This document shows, in pieces, positions 27,702 to 35,764 of a stretch of DNA of 64,000 bases. Position numbers and translations under genes: made by a program. Below the pieces are notes generated by a model that did not search any database, was not told the DNA's origin, and saw only the letters and a list, made by a program, of their open reading frames with translations. Origin of the DNA: CAYNHQ01 sp964397255 (GTDB lineage: Bacteria; Bdellovibrionota_G; JALEGL01; DATDPG01); assembly GCA_964397255.1 (NCBI GenBank), contig CAYNHQ010000006.1:62001-126000 (forward strand), read 5' to 3'. Numbering within the stretch: position 1 is the first letter of the stretch; every line of letters starts with the position of its first letter.

Positions 27702-29884
27702 ACTTCGGTAATTACCTTCGAATTTCTTCTCTTCTTCTTATTCTTATCGGCTTCAGTTCAATCCTCATTACGGGAAGCTATCCCATCGCCGTTTCGTTAG
27801 GGATCCTTGTGGCTCTCATCGACAGCTATTTCGGCGAGCGGTTGACGAAGCGATTTCCTGTTCCAAAACCCGTTTGGAACGGCATTGCTCTCGTTCTCCT
27901 GGCGTATTTCATTTTTGATACGTTTTGGGGAACGCAAGATTTGATCGGAAACGGGATTAAATTTGTCGTTTATCTTCAGATCGTAAAACTTCTTTCGCCC
28001 AAGACCAACCGTGACCAAATGCAGATTTACTTGTTGAGTTTTCTACACCTTCTTTCGAGCACGGTGGTATCGAGCGACATTTCGTTTGTGGTCCCGTTTC
28101 TTCTCTACATTGTCATCGCCACTTGGACGCTGACGATGTTCAATCTCAAGCTCCAGCAGGAAGGGGCCGCGCGAACGGGGCGAAAAGACTTCGCTCTTCG
28201 ACGGCTGTTTGCCTCCACGGACGTCATTACTCGTCCCTACCTCCTGATGACGTCACTCCTCTCTCTTTCCATTATCGCGTTTACGATGCTCATATTCTTT
28301 CTTTTTCCTCGCTTTTCGATGGGCCATTTCTTTAAACGAGTTTCGGGCCGGCAGGCCGTTTCGGGATTTTCGGAAAATGTGGAACTGGGAACCATTGGAA
28401 ACATCAAGACGAATGAAACGGTAGCGTTACGCGTGGAAATTGCGCCTGAATATCTTGATAAAATCGAATTTGATCGCCTCTACTGGCGCGGAACGGCGGC
28501 CGACAATTTCGACGGAAAGAGTTGGACGAAAACCTATACCGAAAAGAGGGGACTACGCGTCGACGCGGATACCGGAGTTCTCAATTTCGATCCGACAGGG
28601 GAACTTTATGGCCAGCGGTTCACCTATCGGGTTTTTTTAGAGCCGATGAGCACGCCGATTGTCTTCGGCGCCGACAAACTTTATCGGATCACTTGGGAGA
28701 AGGCCATGTTGGAGCGGCTCTTTCGTGGATCAGTTCCGGTGCAACGAGACGCCTATTCGGGAATCCATTTCGTTCTCACCGACAACTATATAAGTGACCT
28801 TACTTACATCGGCGAATCGATGCTGGGCGAACCCGAACCCGCCTTATTGCGAAACGGGGGAGATCAGTACCCAGAGTACATTCGCGATCTCTATCTGGAG
28901 ACCCCTTCCCTCGATCCAAGGGTGGAGGAGTTGTTGCGTGGAATTCCAGTTCCCGATACTAATGCGTATGATCGAGCTGTAGCGATTCAGCGTTATATTG
29001 AGAAAAACTACCGCTATACACTTGAAGTGGGGGATGCGGGCGTCAGCGATCCGCTGAAATTTTTCCTGATCGACAAAAAGCGGGGTCACTGTGAATACTT
29101 TTCAACGGCTCTCGCCATCGCACTTCGGGTGCACAAAATTCCGGCGCGGCAGGTCATGGGCTTTCGCGGGGGGGAACCCAATCCGTTCGGGCGTTACATC
29201 GCCGTCAAGCAGAGTGACGCGCATACGTGGGTCGAAGTTTATTTTCCGAATGTCGGATGGGTTCGTTTCGACCCATCGCCGCTGGATAGCAGTGTGAGAT
29301 TCCGCATCGACTATTTTCGCAAACTCAATCAATACCTCGATTATCTTCGCCTCCGCTGGAACAAATATATTTTGGAGTACGACCTTCAATCACAAGCCTC
29401 CATCGTAGAGAAAATAGGGCGTTCATTGGCGGGTCTGGGTCAAATGTCTCGAGGCTCAAAGAATCGCAACTTGGAAAGAGATGATGAAGATTCCCCGCAA
29501 AGCATTTGGCGTTTTCCTAAAAACCCCCTCGTCGTCTGGTCCACTGGAGGGGTATGCCTTCTCTTCTTTGGCTCAATGGTGTGGTTGCGAAGGCGCCGCC
29601 AAACGGGGAAAGGAAGACTCCGTGAGATCGAGCTCGTATTGAACCGATATGGCTATCGCCGACGGGAAAGCCAAACCCCCCTCGAATGGAAGATCGAAAT
29701 TGAAAAATCGGAAGGGGAAATCGAAGCATTTAACCAGCTCGTCGGTCACTACAACGCCGAGCGATTCGGACGAAAGAAAATTTCCTCGGCACGATGGGCC
29801 GAAACCCTGGCGGCACTTGAACGCCATCTTTCCCGCCGAGCCGCGAAAGAACGGCGAAAAGGGGGTTTAAAAAAAGTGGCTTAG
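27698..29884 (+). CDS. TgpA-like membrane transglutaminase-fold protein
   Basis: A 728-residue membrane protein: about six N-terminal helices (DUF3488/TgpA_N, ~1-210), a periplasmic part with a transglutaminase core carrying the catalytic Cys (KKRGHCEYFSTALAIALR, ~465), His (SDAHTWVEVYF, ~507) and Asp (GWVRFDPSP), a late transmembrane helix (~612-630) and a DUF4129-like tail. TgpA of Pseudomonas aeruginosa is essential and linked to the periplasm; the same moxR-DUF58-tgpA order is widespread. GTG start in a GTGA overlap. The stop overlaps the next convergent gene by 4 bp. Confidence 0.9.
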   Translation: MNFGNYLRISSLLLILIGFSSILITGSYPIAVSLGILVALIDSYFGERLTKRFPVPKPVWNGIALVLLAYFIFDTFWGTQDLIGNGIKFVVYLQIVKLLSPKTNRDQMQIYLLSFLHLLSSTVVSSDISFVVPFLLYIVIATWTLTMFNLKLQQEGAARTGRKDFALRRLFASTDVITRPYLLMTSLLSLSIIAFTMLIFFLFPRFSMGHFFKRVSGRQAVSGFSENVELGTIGNIKTNETVALRVEIAPEYLDKIEFDRLYWRGTAADNFDGKSWTKTYTEKRGLRVDADTGVLNFDPTGELYGQRFTYRVFLEPMSTPIVFGADKLYRITWEKAMLERLFRGSVPVQRDAYSGIHFVLTDNYISDLTYIGESMLGEPEPALLRNGGDQYPEYIRDLYLETPSLDPRVEELLRGIPVPDTNAYDRAVAIQRYIEKNYRYTLEVGDAGVSDPLKFFLIDKKRGHCEYFSTALAIALRVHKIPARQVMGFRGGEPNPFGRYIAVKQSDAHTWVEVYFPNVGWVRFDPSPLDSSVRFRIDYFRKLNQYLDYLRLRWNKYILEYDLQSQASIVEKIGRSLAGLGQMSRGSKNRNLERDDEDSPQSIWRFPKNPLVVWSTGGVCLLFFGSMVWLRRRRQTGKGRLREIELVLNRYGYRRRESQTPLEWKIEIEKSEGEIEAFNQLVGHYNAERFGRKKISSARWAETLAALERHLSRRAAKERRKGGLKKVA

Positions 29885-30204
29885 GCTTTTTTCGCTTTCG
29901 GCTTTGATTTGCTCTTCTTACGGGTTCGGCGGCGCGAACGAGGGGGTCCCATAGCCGATTCCGCGGCGGCCGCGACAACGGAGAGATAAGGACGAAGCGC
30001 TTCGTATCGATCGAGCCGTTTTCGAACATCTTCGAGCCGGGATTGGACGACTTTCATTTCATTTCGTCGAAATTTTTCGATCCGATCGCGGAGGATTTTG
30101 ATTTCTTTCTTCCGGTTCTTTTCAACCGAATGGATAGCCGATTTTAGATTTTCTTCGAAACCCGTTCGCACCAATGCCAACAAACTCTTCCATTGTGGAT
30201 TCAT
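29881..30204 (-). CDS. Coiled-coil protein with Lys/Arg-rich tail
   Basis: A 107-residue protein of no family I recognise. Residues ~10-70 form a charged coiled coil; the tail (~85-107) is histone H1-like, rich in R, K, S and P (SRRRTRKKSKSK), suggesting nucleic acid or polyanion binding. The ATG at 30204 overlaps the proS stop (ATGA) and has AAAGGAG 6 nt upstream, located inside proS; a TTG at 30222 is less likely. Co-transcribed with proS. Confidence 0.6.
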   Translation of the reverse strand: MNPQWKSLLALVRTGFEENLKSAIHSVEKNRKKEIKILRDRIEKFRRNEMKVVQSRLEDVRKRLDRYEALRPYLSVVAAAAESAMGPPRSRRRTRKKSKSKPKAKKA

Positions 30205-31937
30205 GATGTTCTCCTTTTCCAATTGGCCAATGTCTTTTCAATCCATCCCGGCACACTTTCCGGAGAAAGAAATTCTCCCTTTTTTTCCTGCCGGGATTTC
30301 ACTTCCACTTTCGATTGCGCCAATCCTTTCTCACCCACCGTGATCCGAATGGGAATTCCTAAAAGGTCGGCATCTTTAAATTTACGTCCCGCTCCCTCGT
30401 CTCGATCATCCAAGAGAGGAGAATGTCCCGATTCCGTCAATTTGGAATAAAGTTTTTCAGATTCTTTTCGAATCGCCTCTTTTTGGGGATCTACGGCCAC
30501 AATTTCAATATCAAACGGGGCAAGTGGAGGAGGAAAAACGATTCCATCTTCATCGTGGTTTTGTTCGATCGCCGCGGCCGCGGTTCGGCCGATCCCAATG
30601 CCGTAGCAACCCATCACCGCGGGGCGAAGTTTTCCTTCTCGATCGGTGAATTGAGCTTTCATTGAGTCACTATATTTTGTGCCCAGTTTAAAAATATGAC
30701 CCACCTCGATTCCCCGGTCCGAGCGGAGCTCGCCTCCGCACTTGGTGCAACGATCCCCGGGGATCACTCGATGAATGTCCCCACGCTCTCCCAGCGGAAA
30801 TTCGGATCCTGCGGTGACACCCAGCCAATGCGTTTCCGCTTCGTTCGCCCCGACCACATATTTTTCACCCGAACGAATCAATTCATCGGAAATCAATCGT
30901 TCGATCCCGCCCTTTTCGATTTTAAGTTCGATGGGCCCCACCGATCCGGGGGAAGTACCCGTCAGTTTTCTCATCTCGGGTTCCGAAGCCATCCAAATAT
31001 TTCCACCTCCCAAAAAGCCCTTCAGCTTGGTTTCATTAATCTCTCGATCCCCTGGAACTTGCACTGCAACAAAGGCCTGTTCGGTCTTGTAAATAAGTGT
31101 TTTAATGATTCGCTCTTGCGCGTACCCCAGAAATTCAGCCTGTTCTTTCACCGTGTGCTTGTTTGGAATTCGCTTTTTTTCCTTTCCCGACGAAATAGCG
31201 GCAGAAGAACCTTTCGCCGGTTTTCCCGCGGCCTTTTCGGCATTCGCGGCGTAGTCGCACTTCACGCAGCTAAAAATTTCGTCTTCTCCCGAAGCCGCTA
31301 GAACCATGAACTCCTGTGACATGCTGCCGCCGATGTTTCCGCTGTCGGCATCGACCGCGCGGAACTCGAGACCACATCGGCGAAAGATTTGATTGTACGC
31401 TTCCCGCATGGCGAGATAGCTTTTTTCAGAAGCAGCATCATCCACGTCAAAACTGTATGCATCTTTCATGGTGAATTCCCGGCAACGCATGAGACCGAAT
31501 CGCGGTCGGACCTCATCTCGGAATTTGACCTGAATCTGGTAAAAATTGCGGGGAAGATCCTTGTAGGAGCGGATTTCACGGCGAACCAAATCGGTAATGA
31601 CTTCTTCATGCGTGGGTCCAAAGCAAAAATCGCGTTGATTGCGGTCTTTCATCCGAAGGAGCTCTTTACCGATTAACTCCCAGCGCCCGCTTTCTTTCCA
31701 AAGCTCGGCCGGGTGAATGGCCGGCAGCGAAACTTCCTGAGCCCCGGCCCGATTCATTTCTTCGCGCACGATCTTTTCCACATTTCGAATCACACGAAGC
31801 CCGACAGGCAGCAGGCTGTAAATTCCCGCCGCCAGTTGCCGAATCATTCCAGCGCGAAGCATCAACTTGTGACTGATGGTCTCCGCTTCTGAGGGATCCT
31901 CGCGAAGAGTCGGACAAAGGAGTTGCGAATAGCGCAT
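30201..31937 (-). CDS. proS: Prolyl-tRNA synthetase, bacterial type
   Basis: Charges tRNA-Pro. The 578 residues have class II motif 1 (AGIYSLLPVGLRVIRNVEKIVREEM), motif 2 (FRDEVRPRFGLMRCREFTMKDAYSF, ~138-162) and motif 3 (GCYGIGIGRTAAAAIEQNHDEDGIVFP), with an inserted YbaK-like editing domain (~240-375) between motifs 2 and 3 as in bacterial ProRS, and a C-terminal anticodon-binding domain. Divergent from the orphan gene at 32068. Confidence 0.97.
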   Translation of the reverse strand: MRYSQLLCPTLREDPSEAETISHKLMLRAGMIRQLAAGIYSLLPVGLRVIRNVEKIVREEMNRAGAQEVSLPAIHPAELWKESGRWELIGKELLRMKDRNQRDFCFGPTHEEVITDLVRREIRSYKDLPRNFYQIQVKFRDEVRPRFGLMRCREFTMKDAYSFDVDDAASEKSYLAMREAYNQIFRRCGLEFRAVDADSGNIGGSMSQEFMVLAASGEDEIFSCVKCDYAANAEKAAGKPAKGSSAAISSGKEKKRIPNKHTVKEQAEFLGYAQERIIKTLIYKTEQAFVAVQVPGDREINETKLKGFLGGGNIWMASEPEMRKLTGTSPGSVGPIELKIEKGGIERLISDELIRSGEKYVVGANEAETHWLGVTAGSEFPLGERGDIHRVIPGDRCTKCGGELRSDRGIEVGHIFKLGTKYSDSMKAQFTDREGKLRPAVMGCYGIGIGRTAAAAIEQNHDEDGIVFPPPLAPFDIEIVAVDPQKEAIRKESEKLYSKLTESGHSPLLDDRDEGAGRKFKDADLLGIPIRITVGEKGLAQSKVEVKSRQEKKGEFLSPESVPGWIEKTLANWKRRTS

Positions 31938-31995
31938 CGGCGCCCAGAGAACGCGACAGGCCTCCGTCTGTCAAGAAAGTAGTCCCGATCTCTTA

Positions 31996-32012
31996 GTGTG
32001 ATAAGTTCACAC
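31996..32012. repeat. Perfect palindrome GTGTGA-N5-TCACAC, possible operator
   Basis: Two 6-bp arms, 31996-32001 and 32007-32012, separated by TAAGT. It lies just upstream of the TATAAT box of the orphan gene and about 60 bp upstream of proS. It resembles a CRP-type site, but the spacer between TGTGA and TCACA is 5 rather than 6 bp, so the cognate regulator is unknown. Confidence 0.4.
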
Positions 32013-32019
32013 AAAGAGA

Positions 32020-32049
32020 AAGACAAACGAGCGTATTCCGAGCTATAAT
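32020..32049 (+). promoter_or_regulatory. Candidate promoter of the orphan gene at 32068
   Basis: AAGACA (32020-32025), 18-bp spacer, perfect -10 TATAAT (32044-32049). The palindrome just upstream would be placed to control it. Confidence 0.45.
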
Positions 32050-32067
32050 TCTCTGAGAGAATTTTTC

Positions 32068-33207
32068 TTGAAGCGAATACTTCTTAGTCTTGTAGGCATA
32101 GTCCTCATTTTGGGAAGCTATTCCTTGTATCACTTTGTAATTCATCCCGAAGGCAAGTACGGCGATATTCCAAAATGGAGAGATGATGTTTGGACCGGCA
32201 AGTCAAAGGGTGCCCTGCATTTTCTTCAGATTCAAGAGGACTCTCGTTACCCAAATCAGAAACATAGCGCCATAGAGCTGGAAAAAGATGAACCGATCCG
32301 CGTGTTGGATCTACCCTATTTTGCGCCCCCTGTTGATCGATATTTCATTATCCCTTTTTCCAAAGTTGTGTACGTTTCGAGCGCCTTTTTTTCGACTGAC
32401 GGCAAGCAAATCGTTTGGACAATTGGAAATGGATCAGACGGAGAAGACGCACTTGGTCCCGGGTATGAGGTTTTTGTTTTTACGATCAATTTAGACCAAT
32501 TGTTCCGCTTACAGGGATCGGTTAAACATGTGTCTACCGCGTGTAATACTCGGAATTCAATTATTAGTGCGTTCATGAATTCTGAACAACAGCGACTCTT
32601 GGTAGCTTGTGGAGACGGAATTTATGAGCATCCTGTTCGAAGTTCAATCGGTCCACAGAAAAAACTCGTTTCATATAGCGACGAACGATACGTCAATAGC
32701 TTCGATCACTTTGTAAAAGAAAAAGATGAAGCGTTCTGGCATGTGTCGGGAGGTTTCGCAAAGAAGACATGTCCGAAAGAAACAGATTGCGTCCGTTTGG
32801 ATGAAGTGTGCTGGTCCATCAGTGGAACTCGTGCAACGGTGAATGGAATAAGCATCGATCTTCCTCACTCCGGAGTTTCTCGCCACACTTCTACCGAAGT
32901 CATGAAATGCATTCAACACTCGGTTGGGAGTTCTTCCGTCACGATACGGGAAGGAACCACCCTCCAGCTAAAAGAAGGCGAAACACCACAATTATCTCCA
33001 GAGCTTTTACTTCAGCAGAAAAACACGGAAACTGTGCTTCACAGACCCATTTCTTTTGGTCAGAGACAGCGATCCAAATATCCCGCCTGGTGGGGGAACA
33101 TGGATATTTCTAAATCCGGAGATTGGATTCTATTTATAGAGGACATCGGCGCTTCCAATACCCACGCGGGAGCCCTTCATCTGATTCATTTGAAAACTCC
33201 TTTGTAA
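32068..33207 (+). CDS. Hypothetical membrane-anchored protein
   Basis: A 379-residue protein I do not recognise. An N-terminal hydrophobic helix (LLSLVGIVLILGSYSLYHFV, ~5-24) would anchor a mostly beta, periplasmic domain; there are four closely spaced cysteines (KKTCPKETDCVRLDEVCW, plus others). A WD/beta-propeller-like content is possible but no repeats are clear. TTG start, 18 nt after a TATAAT box, with no good ribosome site. The coding region looks A+T-rich relative to neighbours, as do the two small genes that follow, so this may be a transferred segment. Confidence 0.5.
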   Translation: MKRILLSLVGIVLILGSYSLYHFVIHPEGKYGDIPKWRDDVWTGKSKGALHFLQIQEDSRYPNQKHSAIELEKDEPIRVLDLPYFAPPVDRYFIIPFSKVVYVSSAFFSTDGKQIVWTIGNGSDGEDALGPGYEVFVFTINLDQLFRLQGSVKHVSTACNTRNSIISAFMNSEQQRLLVACGDGIYEHPVRSSIGPQKKLVSYSDERYVNSFDHFVKEKDEAFWHVSGGFAKKTCPKETDCVRLDEVCWSISGTRATVNGISIDLPHSGVSRHTSTEVMKCIQHSVGSSSVTIREGTTLQLKEGETPQLSPELLLQQKNTETVLHRPISFGQRQRSKYPAWWGNMDISKSGDWILFIEDIGASNTHAGALHLIHLKTPL

Positions 33208-33226
33208 CCGATTCTTTTATGAGGAA

Positions 33227-33274
33227 CGGCGCTAACCATTTGAAAAATAAGCCTAAATTAATCCGATAGCGCCG
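33227..33274. repeat. 8-bp inverted repeat with 32-nt spacer
   Basis: CGGCGCTA (33227-33234) and TAGCGCCG (33267-33274), perfect complements, just after the orphan gene. The spacer is A+T-rich and no T-run follows the second arm. It could be a long-loop transcription end or a recombination-type site; neither is supported further. Confidence 0.3.
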
Positions 33275-33339
33275 CATTTTATGGCAGAAACGTAGGGAAA
33301 TAAGGCGCATGATATTTTTCTCAGTCACCCCCCAGTTAC

Positions 33340-33367
33340 TTGACGATGCCTTGGTGTAAAATAGCAT
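33340..33367 (+). promoter_or_regulatory. Candidate promoter of the DUF4160/DUF2442 pair
   Basis: TTGACG (33340-33345), 16-bp spacer, TAGCAT (33362-33367). The predicted start is at or next to the GTG at 33375, again suggesting a leaderless message. Confidence 0.35.
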
Positions 33368-33374
33368 TTAAGAT

Positions 33375-33618
33375 GTGCCAACAATCCTGCGGCGTTATGG
33401 CTTCCGGTTTCATTTCTACTCGAATGAGCGAAATGAACCCGCCCCATATACATATCACGGGTCGTGGAGGAGAAATGAAAGTTTGGCTAAAAACACTTGC
33501 CGTGGCGTCTTCATACGCATTAAAGCCCACGGATCAAAGAAAATTGGTGACCGTTGTTCGAGAAAACCAAAATTTTTTCATGGAGAAATGGAATGAGTTC
33601 GCCCGCAAGAAAAATTGA
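33375..33618 (+). pseudogene. DUF4160 protein gene broken by a +1 frameshift
   Basis: The frame from the GTG at 33375 gives the DUF4160 N-terminus (MPTILRRYGFRFHFYSNERNEP) and then runs out of homology; the frame containing 33340-33618 gives the rest (PPHIHITGRGGEMKVWLK to the stop). Removing one C from the CCC at about 33447-33449 restores a single ~80-residue DUF4160 protein with the typical NEPPHIH motif. So the gene is either a recent pseudogene or carries a sequence error. DUF4160 genes usually sit next to DUF2442 genes, as here, and the pair is a proposed toxin-antitoxin module; biochemical role unknown. Confidence 0.7.
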
Positions 33619-33838
33619 ACGAACATATCCGGCCCTGGTTGAGGTAAGAATTTTTCGGGACGTGATAACAGCCAATATGAGTGACGGGCGGGAGGTTTCG
33701 ATTCCTCTTGCTTGGTTTGATCGTTTGGCGACAGCCAATCTTAAGCAATTGCGAAAATTTGTAATTAGCCCCTCGGGGTATGGAATTCACTGGCCCGATC
33801 TCGATGAAGATATTAGCGTAAAAGCATTTCTCGATTAA
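33593..33838 (+). CDS. DUF2442 protein
   Basis: An 81-residue protein ending in the DUF2442 hallmark GIHWPDLDEDISVKAFL, with SDGREVSIPLAWFDRL in the middle. The ATG at 33593 overlaps the end of the DUF4160 gene by 26 bp. DUF2442 proteins are small beta-rich partners of DUF4160 proteins and are a predicted antitoxin or DNA-binding component. Intact here while its partner is frameshifted. Confidence 0.75.
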   Translation: MSSPARKIERTYPALVEVRIFRDVITANMSDGREVSIPLAWFDRLATANLKQLRKFVISPSGYGIHWPDLDEDISVKAFLD

Positions 33839-33905
33839 TTCCATTAAATACCCAAGATCTCGTTTTCTTTGATGAACTTGCGTTCAAGCGTGTAGACTGC
33901 CCGCT

Positions 33906-35762
33906 ATGTTTGGGGTTTTGCGCCCAAGGCTAGTCCTTGGATGCACAATATGGGTTTGCCTAGGAACGGGACTGGTTCGCGCCGAAGACACGCCCGCGGA
34001 ATGGGACCGCCCCCGACAGGAAATTACGACGGCTTGGCGGGTGCATCAGGAAGCTGTGGCACGAGGGCAAAAAAAAATTGCCAAGGAAGAGCTGGAACAC
34101 ATTTGGAATATCCAAAACCGATATGCTCTCGATGCCATTCCTTCACTCTCGGTAGCGCTTTTAAACGAAGTCACCGCCATAGGTCCGGAGATGAAGGACG
34201 ATCTTGATTATGCTGAAAAATTTTCGCCGGAGCTGAGCGCTCTCGATACGTTCCGCTGTCAGCGGGGAGACTGGCCCGAAGGAACCCTGGCTGCTTTTCG
34301 ACGATGCATTCATGGCCTCTACCATGACATGACCACACCCGCGGGAATTCTTCGTGCCACTTCCAACTTCGTCCTCATGTTTACACACGTGATCGCCGCA
34401 TTAGCGGTCATATTGTCCCTCTTTTTTCTTTTTAAGCACGGGCGCGCCATGCTCCATTACTGGTGCCATATGATTCGACAACTCATGCCGCTTACCGCCA
34501 TTCCTATGGCTCTGATGGCAGGAGTGTTGATCTGGGTAGCTTTCGGTTGGGTTGGACCTCCACTGTTGCTTCTGTTTTTGCTCTGGCGATATCTGTCTTT
34601 GGGAGAGCGTCTCGTTGCTGGCGCAACTCTGTTGGGGGCAGCCCTTCTTCCTTTGCTCCTTCTGATACCGGCTCTACAGCTCCGTTATCAATCTTCGATC
34701 CTCTCTCTCCTCGCTGAACCCATGGATGGGCTGACGTTGGCTCGAGCTGGCGAGCGACTCCGAAACTGGATCGAAGAACATCCCAGTGATTCGGAGGCGA
34801 TCTTTGCTCTGGCTCAAATTGAGAAACACACCGAACGTTTCGGCAGCGCCCGACAGACCCTTGAGAAGACGATCAGAGTCCGGCCGAATTGGTACAAGCC
34901 TCTCGTGAATTTGGGTTCGATCGATTACCTCGAAAAACGAACATCTGCGGCCATTGAGCATTTTCAGCAGGCGATCGCTTCCAATCCGCAATCCATTCGC
35001 GCTTATTTTAATGTTGCCAAAATTTACTATCAGGAAACCAGACTCGATGAAGGGCGAGCCGCCCAAAACAAAGCCAAAGAGATCGACTCCAATCTTTTTG
35101 GGCAATTCCAGCGGCTCAACCCGCCGCAAGAAAGCCAATGGTTCATGTTGGAAGAAAAACTTTCCCTTTCCGATATGGAGCCCCGCATTTGGGCACTGAC
35201 TCCCGATGTGTTCCGAACTCGCGACGAATTGCATGCCTCGCTGTTTCCCACTTTGCCGGTACCGCTCTATTGGGCCCTGTTGGGAGGAACATTTCTTCTT
35301 TCCGTCGCATGGAGAAAAATTCGGCCCATTTTGCGACCTCCAGGGGCCTGCGAGAAATGCGGGCAACCCTCTTGCGCCACATGCGATCCTTCCGTCGAGC
35401 GCGAAACGCTTTGCTCGCAGTGCTATCACATTTTCGTTCGTCTGGAGTCGATCGAACCGGAGGCACGCCGCGCAAAAGAACGCCAAGTCGCGCGGCATCG
35501 AATGAAGAAAGATTTATCTCAACGTTGGTCGGCCGTCGTGGTTCCGGGCCTTCATCGACTCGCGCGAGACGAGTCGATCTTCGGATTTCTTTTTATCGGG
35601 CTTGGACTGCTTTTTTTAATGCCTCTTCTCTTTCGGTCCGAATTGATCGCTCTCCCCTACACCTTTCCAGGTTTTCCGATGTTTCCCACTTTGTCGGCAC
35701 TTGCCCTCGGGTTTGGAGCAGTTTATCTGATGTCCCTCTATGACGCGTTTATTCGAAGGTAA
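33906..35762 (+). CDS. TPR and zinc-ribbon membrane protein
   Basis: A 618-residue protein: signal peptide (~1-26), a soluble segment with two cysteines, about four transmembrane helices (~158-260), a TPR region of roughly four units (~275-395; e.g. ALAQIEKHTERFGSARQTLEKTI, YLEKRTSAAIEHFQQAIASNP), another helix (~453-470), a zinc-ribbon with CxxC pairs (CEKCGQPSCATCDP and CSQCYHIF, ~485-515) and two final helices. Proteins of this architecture occur in deltaproteobacteria without an assigned role. Followed by the DUF4388 gene after 2 bp, suggesting a joint function. Confidence 0.65.
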   Translation: MFGVLRPRLVLGCTIWVCLGTGLVRAEDTPAEWDRPRQEITTAWRVHQEAVARGQKKIAKEELEHIWNIQNRYALDAIPSLSVALLNEVTAIGPEMKDDLDYAEKFSPELSALDTFRCQRGDWPEGTLAAFRRCIHGLYHDMTTPAGILRATSNFVLMFTHVIAALAVILSLFFLFKHGRAMLHYWCHMIRQLMPLTAIPMALMAGVLIWVAFGWVGPPLLLLFLLWRYLSLGERLVAGATLLGAALLPLLLLIPALQLRYQSSILSLLAEPMDGLTLARAGERLRNWIEEHPSDSEAIFALAQIEKHTERFGSARQTLEKTIRVRPNWYKPLVNLGSIDYLEKRTSAAIEHFQQAIASNPQSIRAYFNVAKIYYQETRLDEGRAAQNKAKEIDSNLFGQFQRLNPPQESQWFMLEEKLSLSDMEPRIWALTPDVFRTRDELHASLFPTLPVPLYWALLGGTFLLSVAWRKIRPILRPPGACEKCGQPSCATCDPSVERETLCSQCYHIFVRLESIEPEARRAKERQVARHRMKKDLSQRWSAVVVPGLHRLARDESIFGFLFIGLGLLFLMPLLFRSELIALPYTFPGFPMFPTLSALALGFGAVYLMSLYDAFIRR

Positions 35763-35764
35763 CC

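Noticed and set aside
31996..32012. CRP binding site
   Set aside because: The half-sites fit but the central spacer is 5 bp, not the 6 bp CRP needs; kept only as an unassigned palindrome.
33227..33274. Integron attC site
   Set aside because: The 5' arm has TAAC, but the 3' arm lacks the required GTT crossover triplet and no integrase or cassette array is present.
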